From NCBI GenBank assembly GCA_027313505.1, contig DAHVDN010000030.1, positions 1 through 37,104 of the forward strand: 37,104 nt of DNA, written 5' to 3'. Every line of letters begins with the position of its first letter. Position 1 is the stretch's first letter. Under the pieces are notes generated by a model. The model worked only from the letters and a program-made list of their open reading frames with translations. It made no database searches and was not told the origin of the DNA. Source of the DNA: Candidatus Dormiibacterota bacterium. Lineage in GTDB: Bacteria; Chloroflexota; Dormibacteria; Aeolococcales; Bog-877. A program made the position numbers and the translations under genes. Of this stretch, positions 1 through 7,947 are shown piece after piece.

Positions 1-252
1 GGAGATTTCCTTTGCCAGAATCTCCTGAGCCAGGCCCAGGGATCCCGCCCCCCGCCCCTGGTACTGGTACCCCTCCTTCTTGGTGAAGGAGGGGCCGACG
101 TAATGGTCCATCACCAACTGCAGTGACCCAGCGAAGGCAACGTTGGCGGTCCCACTGGGATGGCTTGGAGGGGAAGGGCTCACCGCACCGCAGGCGGCCG
201 CAAGCAGGGAGACCGCAGCCGCCAACGACAGGATTGTGGAATGACGACGCAT
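1..252 (-). CDS. Molybdate/tungstate-type ABC transporter substrate-binding lipoprotein (5' part only)
   Basis: The first 84 codons are present and the gene runs off the left edge of the window. The N-terminus is a lipoprotein signal: basic MRRH, a hydrophobic stretch and a lipobox ending at Cys21 (LLAAAC). After a Ser/Pro-rich linker comes NVAFAGSLQLVMDHYVGPSF and then GRGAGSLGLAQEI, the pattern seen at the start of WtpA/ModA-like oxyanion binding proteins, where the conserved Ser/Gly loops bind the anion. The mature protein would sit on the outer face of the membrane and deliver molybdate or tungstate to an ABC permease, which would lie beyond the left edge. The ATG at 252 follows a TATACT box at 264-259 by six bases, so the mRNA may be leaderless. 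The substrate (molybdate, tungstate or another anion) cannot be settled from this fragment. Confidence 0.8.
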   Translation of the reverse strand, partial: MRRHSTILSLAAAVSLLAAACGAVSPSPPSHPSGTANVAFAGSLQLVMDHYVGPSFTKKEGYQYQGRGAGSLGLAQEILAKEIS

Positions 253-258
253 CGCGCA

Positions 259-264
259 AGTATA
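259..264 (-). promoter_or_regulatory. -10 box for a leaderless transcript of the binding-protein gene
   Basis: TATACT on the minus strand lies exactly six bases before the ATG at 252. No convincing -35 hexamer is visible 16-18 bases upstream. The spacing puts the transcription start on or next to the start codon. Confidence 0.5.
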
Positions 265-688
265 GCTAGCGCACAGCATGCGATGCTTGCCCGATAAGAG
301 AAGGCGACCGGCGGGTCGAGTAGCGGCGGGCAGGCGAGGTGTCGGTCGCGTTTGCGCCCCAGGAATGGAGCGAGCCCCGGGCCTACCACCACCACAGCGA
401 AGTCTGTGGCTGGGAGGTCGACCGACCACGCAGGAGTGGTGCCACTACAAGCGGAGAGGTGGGCCGGCGGAATCAGATGGGGAGCGGGCCCCATCCGGCA
501 ACCGTCAGTCGGGCGGCTCACTGCGCGGCCAGAAGAGGGCTACCTGCAGACGTTAAGCCCTACCCTTGGTTGGCTATCTGGAGGTGGCCGACCCCGAGCC
601 CAGCCAGCTTGCGCGGTTATGGGCTTGGCAGGCGGCAGTACCGTGAGCCAAGTCGCCGGAGGTCCAGCCGAATCCAGCCGAGGCGACC

Positions 689-694
689 TACACT
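689..694 (+). promoter_or_regulatory. -10 box for a leaderless transcript of the DUF1707 gene
   Basis: TACACT ends six bases before the GTG start at 701, the same geometry seen at several other genes in this window. No clear -35 element is visible. Confidence 0.4.
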
Positions 695-700
695 CTGCGC

Positions 701-1372
701 GTGTTCACCACCGACGTCCCGCCCCCGCCAGACGTGGAACCCCGGGCTTCCGACAGCGACCGCGACCGCGCAGTCGACGCTCTTAGCGCCGCCTGTTCCG
801 ACGGTAGGCTCGGCCTCGAGGACTTCTCGCGGCGTGTGGATAGTGCGCTGGTGGCGACTACGGTCCCGGAGCTGGCTCTTTTGACCTCCGACCTCCAAGA
901 GACGGCTCCTCCGGTAGTGGGCAGTGCCGGACTGCGCGGGAGCAGCTGGTTAGTGGCGGTGATGGCATCCACGGTTCGCAGGGGCCGCTGGCACCTCAGC
1001 CCGACCTCGCGCGCGGTGGCTGTGATGGGCGACTGCCTGCTCGACCTGCGGAATGTCGAAGTCGAGGCCACCCACACCCATATCCTTGCGGTGGCGCTCA
1101 TGGGTAGCATCACGGTCATAGTGCCCGAGGGAATCGACTGTGACATCTCAGGTGTGGCGGTCATGGGTAGCAAGACGATGCGTGGGGGAGCGGTTCGACC
1201 GCTACTGGGATCGCCGACCATAAGGGTCACCTGCCTTGCGCTCATGGGGCAGGTCGACGTCAGGGTGCTGTCGTTAGGTTCCGACTCGCAGGGTGCCGAC
1301 CGATCGGCGTATTGGCCGGAGCTTCCCGGGCGCAATCGGGTCGGCCTCCCCTCCCCTCGCAAGGAGCCATAG
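701..1372 (+). CDS. DUF1707 domain protein with LiaF-like C-terminal region
   Basis: A 223-residue protein. Residues ~15-65 (RASDSDRDRAVDALSAACSD, then GRLGLEDFSRRVDSALVATT) match the DUF1707 domain, a short helical domain common at the N-terminus of actinobacterial proteins of unknown role. The rest is a beta-rich repeat pattern (VAVMGDCLLDLRNVEVE, LAVALMGSITVIVPEG, VAVMGSKTM, LALMGQVDVRV) typical of the LiaF/DUF2154 'cell wall-active antibiotics response' region. No membrane segment or signal peptide is seen, so it is probably cytoplasmic. The GTG start at 701 is supported by a -10 box six bases upstream. A role in envelope-stress signalling is only a family-based guess. Confidence 0.8.
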   Translation: MFTTDVPPPPDVEPRASDSDRDRAVDALSAACSDGRLGLEDFSRRVDSALVATTVPELALLTSDLQETAPPVVGSAGLRGSSWLVAVMASTVRRGRWHLSPTSRAVAVMGDCLLDLRNVEVEATHTHILAVALMGSITVIVPEGIDCDISGVAVMGSKTMRGGAVRPLLGSPTIRVTCLALMGQVDVRVLSLGSDSQGADRSAYWPELPGRNRVGLPSPRKEP

Positions 1373-1397
1373 GGCTCGCAAGAGCTCGCACCGAGGC

Positions 1398-2324
1398 TTG
1401 GATACCCCACTCCCGCTCCGCCCAGACGAGCACTCGGTGAGGTTGGCCGCATTCGACTTCCTGGCCACTCAATCCGAGACCTACGGTGATTGCCTCCCAA
1501 GCTCCGTCCTACGGGAGGGCTACCCTTTCGATGGCCGCCAGGTGCGCTTGGTAGGCCCACAGGGAATCTTCAAGCCTGCGGGCCTGCGTCTGCCACTCAC
1601 CATAACCACGGCCCCGGCCGTGCCCGGCAGGCGGCGCCCGTACGAAGACCAGATTGCGGAAGACGGATCGTTGCTGTACCGCTACCGTGGGACCGATCCG
1701 GACCACCCAGACAACGTCGGGCTGCGGCAGGCGATGCTGGAACGGGTACCTTTGATCTACTTCCACGGCCTGGCAAAGGGAAGGTATTTCGCCAGGTGGC
1801 CGGCGTACATCACCGGCGACGACCCGGGCCGACTCACCTTTTCCGTGGCATTCGACGAGCTTTGGTCGCTGGAGTTGACCGGCGTCTCGGCTACCGAGCA
1901 GCCCCGGCGCGCCTACGCCACTCGAATGACGCTGCAGCGCCTGCACCAGGCGGGGTTCCGTCAACGCATACTCCAGGCGTACAGGGAGTCTTGTGCGGTA
2001 TGCCGCCTGCACCGGCCCGAGCTGCTCGACGCAGCCCATATCGTGGCCGACAAAGATGAACTGGGGGAGCCGATCACCAGCAACGGGATGGCGCTCTGCA
2101 AACTCCACCACGCCGCGTTCGATCGCAACATCCTGGGCGTTCGTCCTGACCTGGTGGTGCAGATCCGGGCGGACATCCTGGATGAGGTTGACGGTCCGAT
2201 GCTCCGCCATGGGCTCCAAGACATGCACGGCAGGCCGTTGCTGACGGTGCCCCGCCAGCGCCAGGACCGGCCCGATCAGGAGCTGCTTGAATGCCGCTAC
2301 GAGGACTTTCTGGCGGCCCGATGA
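1398..2324 (+). CDS. HNH endonuclease, putative restriction-type nuclease
   Basis: A C-terminal HNH nuclease domain is clear. With the start used here (308 residues) Cys199-x2-Cys202, His214 (DAAHIV), Asn229 (SNGMALC), Cys234 and His237/His238 form the zinc-supported beta-beta-alpha-metal core of the HNH_2 type. The N-terminal ~170 residues (LVGPQGIFKPA, LLYRYRGTDPDHPDNVGLR, VPLIYFHG) are a conserved partner domain in actinobacterial HNH proteins annotated as predicted restriction endonucleases; it may recognise modified or damaged DNA, but that is inference. No methyltransferase is next to it, so a stand-alone modification-dependent enzyme is more likely than a classical system. Start uncertain: TTG at 1398 or GTG at 1437 both avoid overlap with the gene before, and neither has a good ribosome binding site. 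Confidence 0.8.
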   Translation: MDTPLPLRPDEHSVRLAAFDFLATQSETYGDCLPSSVLREGYPFDGRQVRLVGPQGIFKPAGLRLPLTITTAPAVPGRRRPYEDQIAEDGSLLYRYRGTDPDHPDNVGLRQAMLERVPLIYFHGLAKGRYFARWPAYITGDDPGRLTFSVAFDELWSLELTGVSATEQPRRAYATRMTLQRLHQAGFRQRILQAYRESCAVCRLHRPELLDAAHIVADKDELGEPITSNGMALCKLHHAAFDRNILGVRPDLVVQIRADILDEVDGPMLRHGLQDMHGRPLLTVPRQRQDRPDQELLECRYEDFLAAR

Positions 2325-2521
2325 ACTGTGACCATTGGGGCTGATCGAAGCGGTTCCCGAGGATGACAATCCCTGTCCACGGTGGGGGCCGGGGTGGTGC
2401 CCTGGAGATCTCGCTGTTGTCCCTGACCCACCGCCAACCCGCCGGACCAGCCGCACTCCTGCCCTACTGGATGCGCGTCCCCTCTTAGGGACATACCCTG
2501 CCAACAGTGACCCTTTGAGCC

Positions 2522-2527
2522 TACGAT
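2522..2527 (+). promoter_or_regulatory. -10 box of the glcDEF operon
   Basis: TACGAT ends seven bases before the ATG at 2535. It overlaps an upstream in-frame ATG at 2526, which argues for 2535 as the real start with a leaderless mRNA. Confidence 0.35.
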
Positions 2528-2534
2528 GCCGGTG

Positions 2535-4013
2535 ATGGTTGAGCTCCAGAGTGGTCCGGAGATGAAGGTCGAGACCCTGGTCAAGCGGCTGCGCGAGGAG
2601 GTTGGAGCCGAGTGGGTGCTCACCAGCCCCTCAGACCTTCGCACCTACGAGTGCGACGGGCTGACAGGATGGCGCCAGGCCCCGATTGCGGTGGTACTTC
2701 CCGCCACCACCGACGAGGTCTCGCGGGTCCTGGCTCTCTGTCACCTGCTCGGAGTGCCGTTCGTGGCCAGGGGAAGTGGAACCGGGTTATCAGGTGGCGC
2801 CCTGCCGGTGGAAGACGGCATCGTCATCGGATTGAGCCGGATGCGCTCCATCCTCAGCGTCGACTTGGAAAACGAGCGTGTGGTGGTGCAGCCCGGAGTT
2901 CCCAACCTGCAGGTGACCCAGGCGGTTCAGGCCGCAGGGTATTTCTACGCCCCGGACCCGTCCAGTCAGCGAGTCTGCAGCATTGGCGGCAATGTCGCGG
3001 AGAACTCCGGTGGTGCTCACTGCTTGAAGTATGGGTTCACCACAAACCACGTCACCGCGGCGACCTTGGTCCTATCGGATGGGCGGGTGGCTCACCTTGG
3101 GTCTCAGTGCCCAGACAGTCCCGGATTGGACCTGCTCGGAGTCCTGATCGGAAGCGAGGGTACCCTCGGAGTAGTGACCGAGGTGACCCTCCGCATCGTC
3201 AGGAGCCCCGAGCGCATCCAGACCCTGCTCGCTGCCTTCGACTCCACCGACGGTGCGGGGCAGGCGGTCGCGGCGATCATCGCCGCGGGGATCGTGCCAG
3301 CTGCCATGGAGATGATGGACCGGGCCACGATCGAGGCGGTGGAGGCCACCATGCACGCCGGCTACCCCAACTGCGGAGCCGCGCTGCTGGTGGAGTTGGA
3401 CGGCCCGGCGCCGGAGTGCGAATCGCTTTTTCAGGAGGTCTCAGCCCTCTGCCAGCGGGTCGGCGCCACCGAGGTGAGGGTTGCCGCAGATGAGCGGGAA
3501 CGAGCGCTGCTTTGGAAGGGGCGTCGCGGCGCCTTCTCCGCGATGGGTCGCGTCAGCCCGGACTACTACGTCCAGGACGGGGTGGTGCCGCGCTCCCGGC
3601 TGGCTGAGGTTCTGGCCGGAATCGGACAGCTGGAGGCCAAGCACGGGCTGCGCGTTGCCAACGTGTTTCATGCGGGAGACGGGAATCTGCACCCGCTGAT
3701 CCTCTATGACCGCCGCAGCCCGGGTGGCGCAGGACGAGCTCGGGAGCTGGCAGAGGACATCCTCGGCCTATGCCTGGCAGCGGGAGGATCTCTGACCGGC
3801 GAACATGGAGTAGGACGCGACAAGGTCTGCCAGATGCCACGGCTTTTCTCCGTCAGCGACCAGGAGGTTATGTGCCGAGTGCGGACCGCCTTCGACCCGA
3901 GTGGCCTGGCCAATCCCGGGAAGCTTCTGCCCACCCCGCGCCTCTGCGGTGAGCACCCAGGCATCTACCGTCCGCACCCCATCGAGTTGGCGGGCCAGGC
4001 AGAGCGCCTTTGA
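2535..4013 (+). CDS. glcD: Glycolate oxidase FAD-binding subunit GlcD
   Basis: A 492-residue FAD-linked oxidase of the vanillyl-alcohol oxidase fold. The FAD loop RGSGTGLSGG lies near residue 80, followed by VQPGVPNLQVTQAVQAAGYF, GGNVAENSGGAHCLKYG and IGSEGTLGVVTEVTL, all conserved in GlcD and D-lactate dehydrogenases. The C-terminal substrate domain has NVFHAGDGNLHP and GGSLTGEHGVGRDK, typical of GlcD. It oxidises glycolate to glyoxylate, or another 2-hydroxy acid, with GlcE and GlcF and passes electrons to quinone. First gene of a tightly packed three-gene operon; its TGA overlaps the TTG of glcE. The start at 2535 is chosen because of the -10 box at 2522-2527; 2526 is the alternative. Substrate choice between glycolate and D-lactate is not certain from sequence. 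Confidence 0.92.
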   Translation: MVELQSGPEMKVETLVKRLREEVGAEWVLTSPSDLRTYECDGLTGWRQAPIAVVLPATTDEVSRVLALCHLLGVPFVARGSGTGLSGGALPVEDGIVIGLSRMRSILSVDLENERVVVQPGVPNLQVTQAVQAAGYFYAPDPSSQRVCSIGGNVAENSGGAHCLKYGFTTNHVTAATLVLSDGRVAHLGSQCPDSPGLDLLGVLIGSEGTLGVVTEVTLRIVRSPERIQTLLAAFDSTDGAGQAVAAIIAAGIVPAAMEMMDRATIEAVEATMHAGYPNCGAALLVELDGPAPECESLFQEVSALCQRVGATEVRVAADERERALLWKGRRGAFSAMGRVSPDYYVQDGVVPRSRLAEVLAGIGQLEAKHGLRVANVFHAGDGNLHPLILYDRRSPGGAGRARELAEDILGLCLAAGGSLTGEHGVGRDKVCQMPRLFSVSDQEVMCRVRTAFDPSGLANPGKLLPTPRLCGEHPGIYRPHPIELAGQAERL

Positions 4014-5272
4014 AAGCTCCCAGCGCCCCAGAACTCACAGAGCTTCTCGGTCCCGGCGCGGTTCTGCCCTCCACAGACGCGCTCCCAGTGCGAGTGCACC
4101 CCAGCTCTGTGGAGCAGGTGTCAGCGCTGCTGGCGCTGGCAAACAGCAGAGGGTGGGTGGTCCTGCCGCAGGGAGGAGGAACCAAGGCCGGCTGGGGAGG
4201 GGGCACAGGTATCTGTGACCTGGTCCTGGAGATGACCGGGCTGAATCAGCTTGTCGAACACGAGCCCGGCGACCTCATCTGTGTGGCCGGAGCGGGGATG
4301 CGGTTGGGACGGTTGCAGGAGATCGTCTCTCGAGCTCCGGGATACCAGCAGCGGCTGATGCTGGACGCTCCCCAGGGGAGCCGGGCCACCCTCGGCGGCC
4401 TGGTCGCAACCCGGGCTTCCGGGCCCTTGCGCACCCGCTACGGTACGATGCGCGACCTGCTGCTGGGAGCCCAGTTCGTGCTCGCCGACGGGACCATCGC
4501 CAGAACTGGCGGAAAGGTCGTGAAGAACGTCGCCGGCTACGACCTGGACAAGCTTCTGGTGGGCTCCAACGGCTCTCTGGCGGTCCTGGTAGAAGTTGCC
4601 CTGCGACTTCATCCGGTGCCGTCCGGCAGGGCCAGCGTGGTCTTGGCGCACGCGACCCCGCAACGCGCCGCGTCGTTTCTGGCGGCGCTGCGAAGGGTGC
4701 CGGCCGTGCCCAGCATCGCGGAGGTCCTCTGGCCGGAGCGCACGGTGCTGGTGCAGTTGGAAAGTTCGCCGGAAGGCGCGGAACGCCAGGCGGAGCTGGT
4801 CGCCGCGATCGATCCTGAGGCGCGTCAGTTGGATGACGCCGAATGGGAGCACTGGCACAGGACGCTCAGTTCACGTCCGTGGGAGGGCGATGGAGTGGTG
4901 GCCGGCCTGGCGCTGCCTCTGAGCCGAATTCCCAACCTACTTTTTCTGGCTGAACAGATGGACCAGAAGGGGGTTGACTTCTCGCTCTCACTGCGCGGCA
5001 CTGTCGGTGTCGGCGAGATTCGCCTTCCCTCTGTGGAGGGGACGGTGAGGGGGTTCCGCGAGGCCCTTGAGAGCATGGACGGAGAGCTGGAGATCCACCG
5101 CGGGAGCGGAGTAGTCGGTCAGATGGGATCCACACTTTCGGATCCGATCAGCAGGACGCTCTCCGCCGCGGTGAAGCGGGCACTCGACCCCCGAGGGACC
5201 CTGGCCCCTTGGCGGGTGACCGAACCGTCGCCCTTCTCTTCAGGTGCTGCAGATGGACCCGATTGTGGCTGA
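4010..5272 (+). CDS. glcE: Glycolate oxidase subunit GlcE
   Basis: A 420-residue second FAD-binding subunit. Recognisable blocks are VLPQGGGTKAGWGGG near residue 50, LDAPQGSRATLGGLVATRASGPLRTRYG (written here as a conserved patch near residues 120-150), and GGKVVKNVAGYDLDKLLVGSNG, the last being diagnostic of GlcE. It has the FAD_binding_4 domain but a shorter C-terminal part than GlcD, as in the family. The TTG start overlaps the glcD stop in a TTGA arrangement, which suggests translational coupling and fixed stoichiometry. It forms the glycolate oxidase complex with GlcD and the iron-sulfur subunit GlcF. Confidence 0.9.
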   Translation: MKAPSAPELTELLGPGAVLPSTDALPVRVHPSSVEQVSALLALANSRGWVVLPQGGGTKAGWGGGTGICDLVLEMTGLNQLVEHEPGDLICVAGAGMRLGRLQEIVSRAPGYQQRLMLDAPQGSRATLGGLVATRASGPLRTRYGTMRDLLLGAQFVLADGTIARTGGKVVKNVAGYDLDKLLVGSNGSLAVLVEVALRLHPVPSGRASVVLAHATPQRAASFLAALRRVPAVPSIAEVLWPERTVLVQLESSPEGAERQAELVAAIDPEARQLDDAEWEHWHRTLSSRPWEGDGVVAGLALPLSRIPNLLFLAEQMDQKGVDFSLSLRGTVGVGEIRLPSVEGTVRGFREALESMDGELEIHRGSGVVGQMGSTLSDPISRTLSAAVKRALDPRGTLAPWRVTEPSPFSSGAADGPDCG

Positions 5273-6629
5273 TTCCAGGCCGCCAACGCCGCCCTCACAA
5301 CGCGGGGGTAACCCCGTGCAACCGGCGTTCGACAGCCACCACCCACCAGATCCAGCGCTTTTGTCGGATTGCGTCCATTGTGGCTTCTGCCTTCCGGCCT
5401 GTCCCACCTATGCCCTCTGGGGAGAGGAGATGGACTCTCCCAGAGGTCGCATCCTGCTGATGGATCTCGCGCAGCGCGAGGAGATTCCCATGTCCGAGGA
5501 GGTGGTCTCGCACTGGGACGCCTGCCTTGGATGCATGGCATGTGTCCCCGCCTGTCCCTCCGGGGTAGCGTACGACCGCCTCCTGGAGCAGACCAGGCAG
5601 CAGGTCCAGCGCCGGTTCAGGCGGCCCCTGGCGGATCGACTTTGGCGGCACGGCCTCTTTGCAGTCCTCCCGCACCCAATGGTCATGAGAGGGCTCAGCT
5701 CGGCGCTTTGGGCGGCGGAGGCGGTCGGCCTTCGAGACCTCGCAGCCCGACCGCTTCAGCATGCCTCCCCAAGGCTGCAGGCCGCCGCCCGTCTCGCCCC
5801 GCACTCCAGCTTTCGTCAAATTTGGAGACGTCTCCCGACACCCCGGCCGGCGGTCGGCGGTGGCGGGAGCAGGTTGCGGGTCGCCATCCTGGGTGGCTGC
5901 GTGCAAAGGGTGATGGAGCCTCAGGTCAACCAGGCGACCGCACTAGCTCTCTCGGCCTACGGCGCGGAGGTCCGGGTCCCCCCGGGTCAGCGCTGCTGCG
6001 GTGCGCTGGAACTTCACGCGGGCAGGGAGGCCATTGCCCTTAGGCGAGCGCGACGATTCATCGCCACCTTTGAGGATCCTGAGGTGGACAGGATTGCGGT
6101 CAACGCCGCCGGCTGCGGAGCGATGCTTCGAGATCTGGGCCAACTGCTTGCGGACGACCCCAGGTGGGCGGCGCGGGCGGCGCAGGTCTCTGCCAAGGTC
6201 CGAGACGTCTCTGAGGTGCTGGACGAGCTGGGACCGCCGGATACCCTGCAGCCGCTGGAGCGCCGGGTCGCATACCACGATGCCTGTCACCTGCGACACG
6301 CCCAGGGGGTGTGGGAGGCTCCGCGCCGAGTCCTGGGGGCAATCCCCGCGTTGCAGCTCCTTGAGGTCCCAGACGGCGAGCTCTGTTGTGGGAGTGCCGG
6401 CACCTACAACCTCACCGAACCCGAGGCGGCGCGTGATCTGGGGCTGCGCAAGGCGAGAAATATCCGCTCGATTGACCCGGACTGTCTGGCAGCGGGGAAT
6501 CCCGGCTGCCTGCTGCAGCTGCGTTCCGCGCTCGACGAGATCGGGTTCCCGTTGCCGGCCTATCATCCGGTCGAACTGGTGGCGGCCTCCTTGCTGGGAT
6601 TGGCCAACTCAGGTGACTGCCAGCGGTAG
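5253..6629 (+). CDS. glcF: Glycolate oxidase iron-sulfur subunit GlcF
   Basis: A 458-residue protein with two 4Fe-4S ferredoxin motifs: CVHCGFCLPACP at Cys40/43/46/50 and CLGCMACVPACP at Cys91/94/97/101. Two CCG (cysteine-rich) domains follow, with GQRCCGALELHAG and later YHDACHLRHAQGV plus GELCCGSAGTYN. This is the full GlcF architecture, in which the clusters carry electrons from the flavin subunits to the membrane quinone pool. The ATG at 5253 lies inside the end of glcE (20-base overlap); GTG at 5244 is an alternative. The first ~35 residues are Pro-rich and poorly conserved. Last gene of the operon, convergent with the lipid-kinase operon. Confidence 0.92.
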   Translation: MDPIVADSRPPTPPSQRGGNPVQPAFDSHHPPDPALLSDCVHCGFCLPACPTYALWGEEMDSPRGRILLMDLAQREEIPMSEEVVSHWDACLGCMACVPACPSGVAYDRLLEQTRQQVQRRFRRPLADRLWRHGLFAVLPHPMVMRGLSSALWAAEAVGLRDLAARPLQHASPRLQAAARLAPHSSFRQIWRRLPTPRPAVGGGGSRLRVAILGGCVQRVMEPQVNQATALALSAYGAEVRVPPGQRCCGALELHAGREAIALRRARRFIATFEDPEVDRIAVNAAGCGAMLRDLGQLLADDPRWAARAAQVSAKVRDVSEVLDELGPPDTLQPLERRVAYHDACHLRHAQGVWEAPRRVLGAIPALQLLEVPDGELCCGSAGTYNLTEPEAARDLGLRKARNIRSIDPDCLAAGNPGCLLQLRSALDEIGFPLPAYHPVELVAASLLGLANSGDCQR

Positions 6630-6677
6630 GCCCGGACATGACCGGTCAGATAGCTGGCCCCAGGTGGGGCGGGACAC

Positions 6678-7559
6678 TTACTCAACTGGTACGCAGACCA
6701 GGAGGGCCCCGGGGCGGATCCTCACCAGCAGACTGACTCCGTCTGAAAGCTGCTCTCCGTCCGCCTCCCGGGGCTGTGGTAGGTCGGTCGTAACCTCCAC
6801 TGTCTCCCCCCTAAACGTCTCCAGGCCCGAGCCCTCCGGATGCCGCACTCGAAGCCGGGCTGCGACCCTGAGCCACTCCAAAAGCGTTGTCGGGGCGATC
6901 AGGACCACATCCAGGAAGCCGTCATCTGCAGCCGACGATGGCAAGAGGCTAATTCCTCCAGGGAGGGTGCCCACGTTGGCGACCAGGATCGATCGGACCC
7001 GCCTCTGGATGAGCTCCCCCTGGTCAACTCTCAACTTCACATCAAAGCCCGCTTCCCCCAGGTGGCGCAGCCCCGCAGGCACATATGCCAGCCAGCCCAG
7101 CAGCCGCTTGGCCAGACGCGGGGCGTCGGCGAGCATTTGGGCGTCGAGTCCGATTCCGGCCGCGACCGCGAACTGGCGACCATCGACCTCTCCAAGGTCG
7201 ATGCGCCGGCATCGCCCCTCGACACCGACCAGGATGGCTCCCCTGGTGTCCCGGGGAAGACCGAGGCTCCGCGCCAGCAGGTTTCCGGTACCAAGGGGGA
7301 CCACCGCCAACGCCATCTCGGTTCCCGACAGCGCCTGAGCAGCCGCCATCACCGTGCCGTCACCACCGCAGGCGAAGAGGACCTCAGCCCCTCGGTCGCG
7401 CGCTGCCTGGATTGGTTCCGACTCCCCACCGTCCGGATCCGTCTCGATCCAGATGGGATCGGGCCAGCCATGACTCCGGAGTTCGCTCCTCAGCAGGGAG
7501 CGGACACCGTCGGGGCTCCTCACCCGGCCCGGATTGAGCAAAACGGCAGACTGGGTCAC
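6678..7559 (-). CDS. Diacylglycerol kinase family lipid kinase
   Basis: A 293-residue protein with the DAGK catalytic domain. The nucleotide-binding glycine motif GGDGT is at residues 65-69 and PLGTGN at 88-93; the C-terminal half (VEVTTDLPQPREADGEQL) carries the conserved DGE found in this family. Enzymes of this group phosphorylate diacylglycerol or related lipids with ATP in phospholipid recycling or special-lipid synthesis. It starts with GTG 27 bases after the end of the pterin dehydratase gene, so it is probably the last gene of the glgP-led operon. The exact lipid substrate cannot be read from sequence. Confidence 0.88.
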   Translation of the reverse strand: MTQSAVLLNPGRVRSPDGVRSLLRSELRSHGWPDPIWIETDPDGGESEPIQAARDRGAEVLFACGGDGTVMAAAQALSGTEMALAVVPLGTGNLLARSLGLPRDTRGAILVGVEGRCRRIDLGEVDGRQFAVAAGIGLDAQMLADAPRLAKRLLGWLAYVPAGLRHLGEAGFDVKLRVDQGELIQRRVRSILVANVGTLPGGISLLPSSAADDGFLDVVLIAPTTLLEWLRVAARLRVRHPEGSGLETFRGETVEVTTDLPQPREADGEQLSDGVSLLVRIRPGALLVCVPVE

Positions 7560-7586
7560 GGCCGGCCATCGGCTAGGACGAGCACA

Positions 7587-7946
7587 CTACCCGGGCCCGG
7601 GTGCGATCTCGCCGCGCTTCGCCAAACGGTCGACCTTCGCCGCCATCACAAAGTCGTTGCGGGTGAGTCCGCCTGCCTGATGGGTGGTCAGCTCGATCTC
7701 GAGGTAGCCCCAGCCCAGCCGCATATCCGGATGATGGCCTTCGCGCTCGGCCAGCAGGGCGACCTCGGTCGCCATCGCGAAAGCGATGGCAAAGTTTTGA
7801 GTTGTCAGCCGCCGCCGAAGTACCGGCTGTCTCAGTACCCACTCGCTATGAAGCTGGGGGAGCAGAGATTGCACCTCAAGATCGGAAAGGGGCGCGACCT
7901 GGCCGTGGCAGGCCTGGCAGCGCTCCCGGAAGAGCTCGTTGGCCAC
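7587..7946 (-). CDS. Pterin-4a-carbinolamine dehydratase (PCD/PhhB family)
   Basis: A 119-residue protein. The family core is clear: LSDLEVQSLLPQLHSEWVL, FAIAFAMATEVALLAEREGH, then HHPDMRLGWGYLEIELTTH and GGLTRNDFVMAAKVDRL, with the active-site His pair and the conserved TH...GLT...D pattern. It dehydrates 4a-hydroxytetrahydropterin to quinonoid dihydropterin. No aromatic amino acid hydroxylase is nearby, so a recycling role with such an enzyme is not shown; PCD-like proteins are also linked to molybdopterin-related functions. I place the start at GTG 7946, one base after the stop of the preceding gene (TGA-A-GTG). The frame is open further upstream, but that would overlap the previous gene by over 100 bases and give an over-long N-terminus. 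Confidence 0.85.
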   Translation of the reverse strand: MANELFRERCQACHGQVAPLSDLEVQSLLPQLHSEWVLRQPVLRRRLTTQNFAIAFAMATEVALLAEREGHHPDMRLGWGYLEIELTTHQAGGLTRNDFVMAAKVDRLAKRGEIAPGPG

Positions 7947-7947
7947 T

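Larger units (their letters stand above)
253..700. other. Intergenic region between divergent genes
   Basis: This 448-base stretch holds the two start-proximal -10 boxes (264-259 minus; 689-694 plus). I found no convincing coding frame, tRNA or riboswitch in it. Overlapping open frames exist on both strands but their translations are Arg/Pro-rich and match no family I know. Confidence 0.4.

Noticed and set aside
6655..6670. Bidirectional terminator between glcF and the lipid kinase gene
   Set aside because: Only a 5-bp GCCCC/GGGGC stem without a T tract; too weak to call.
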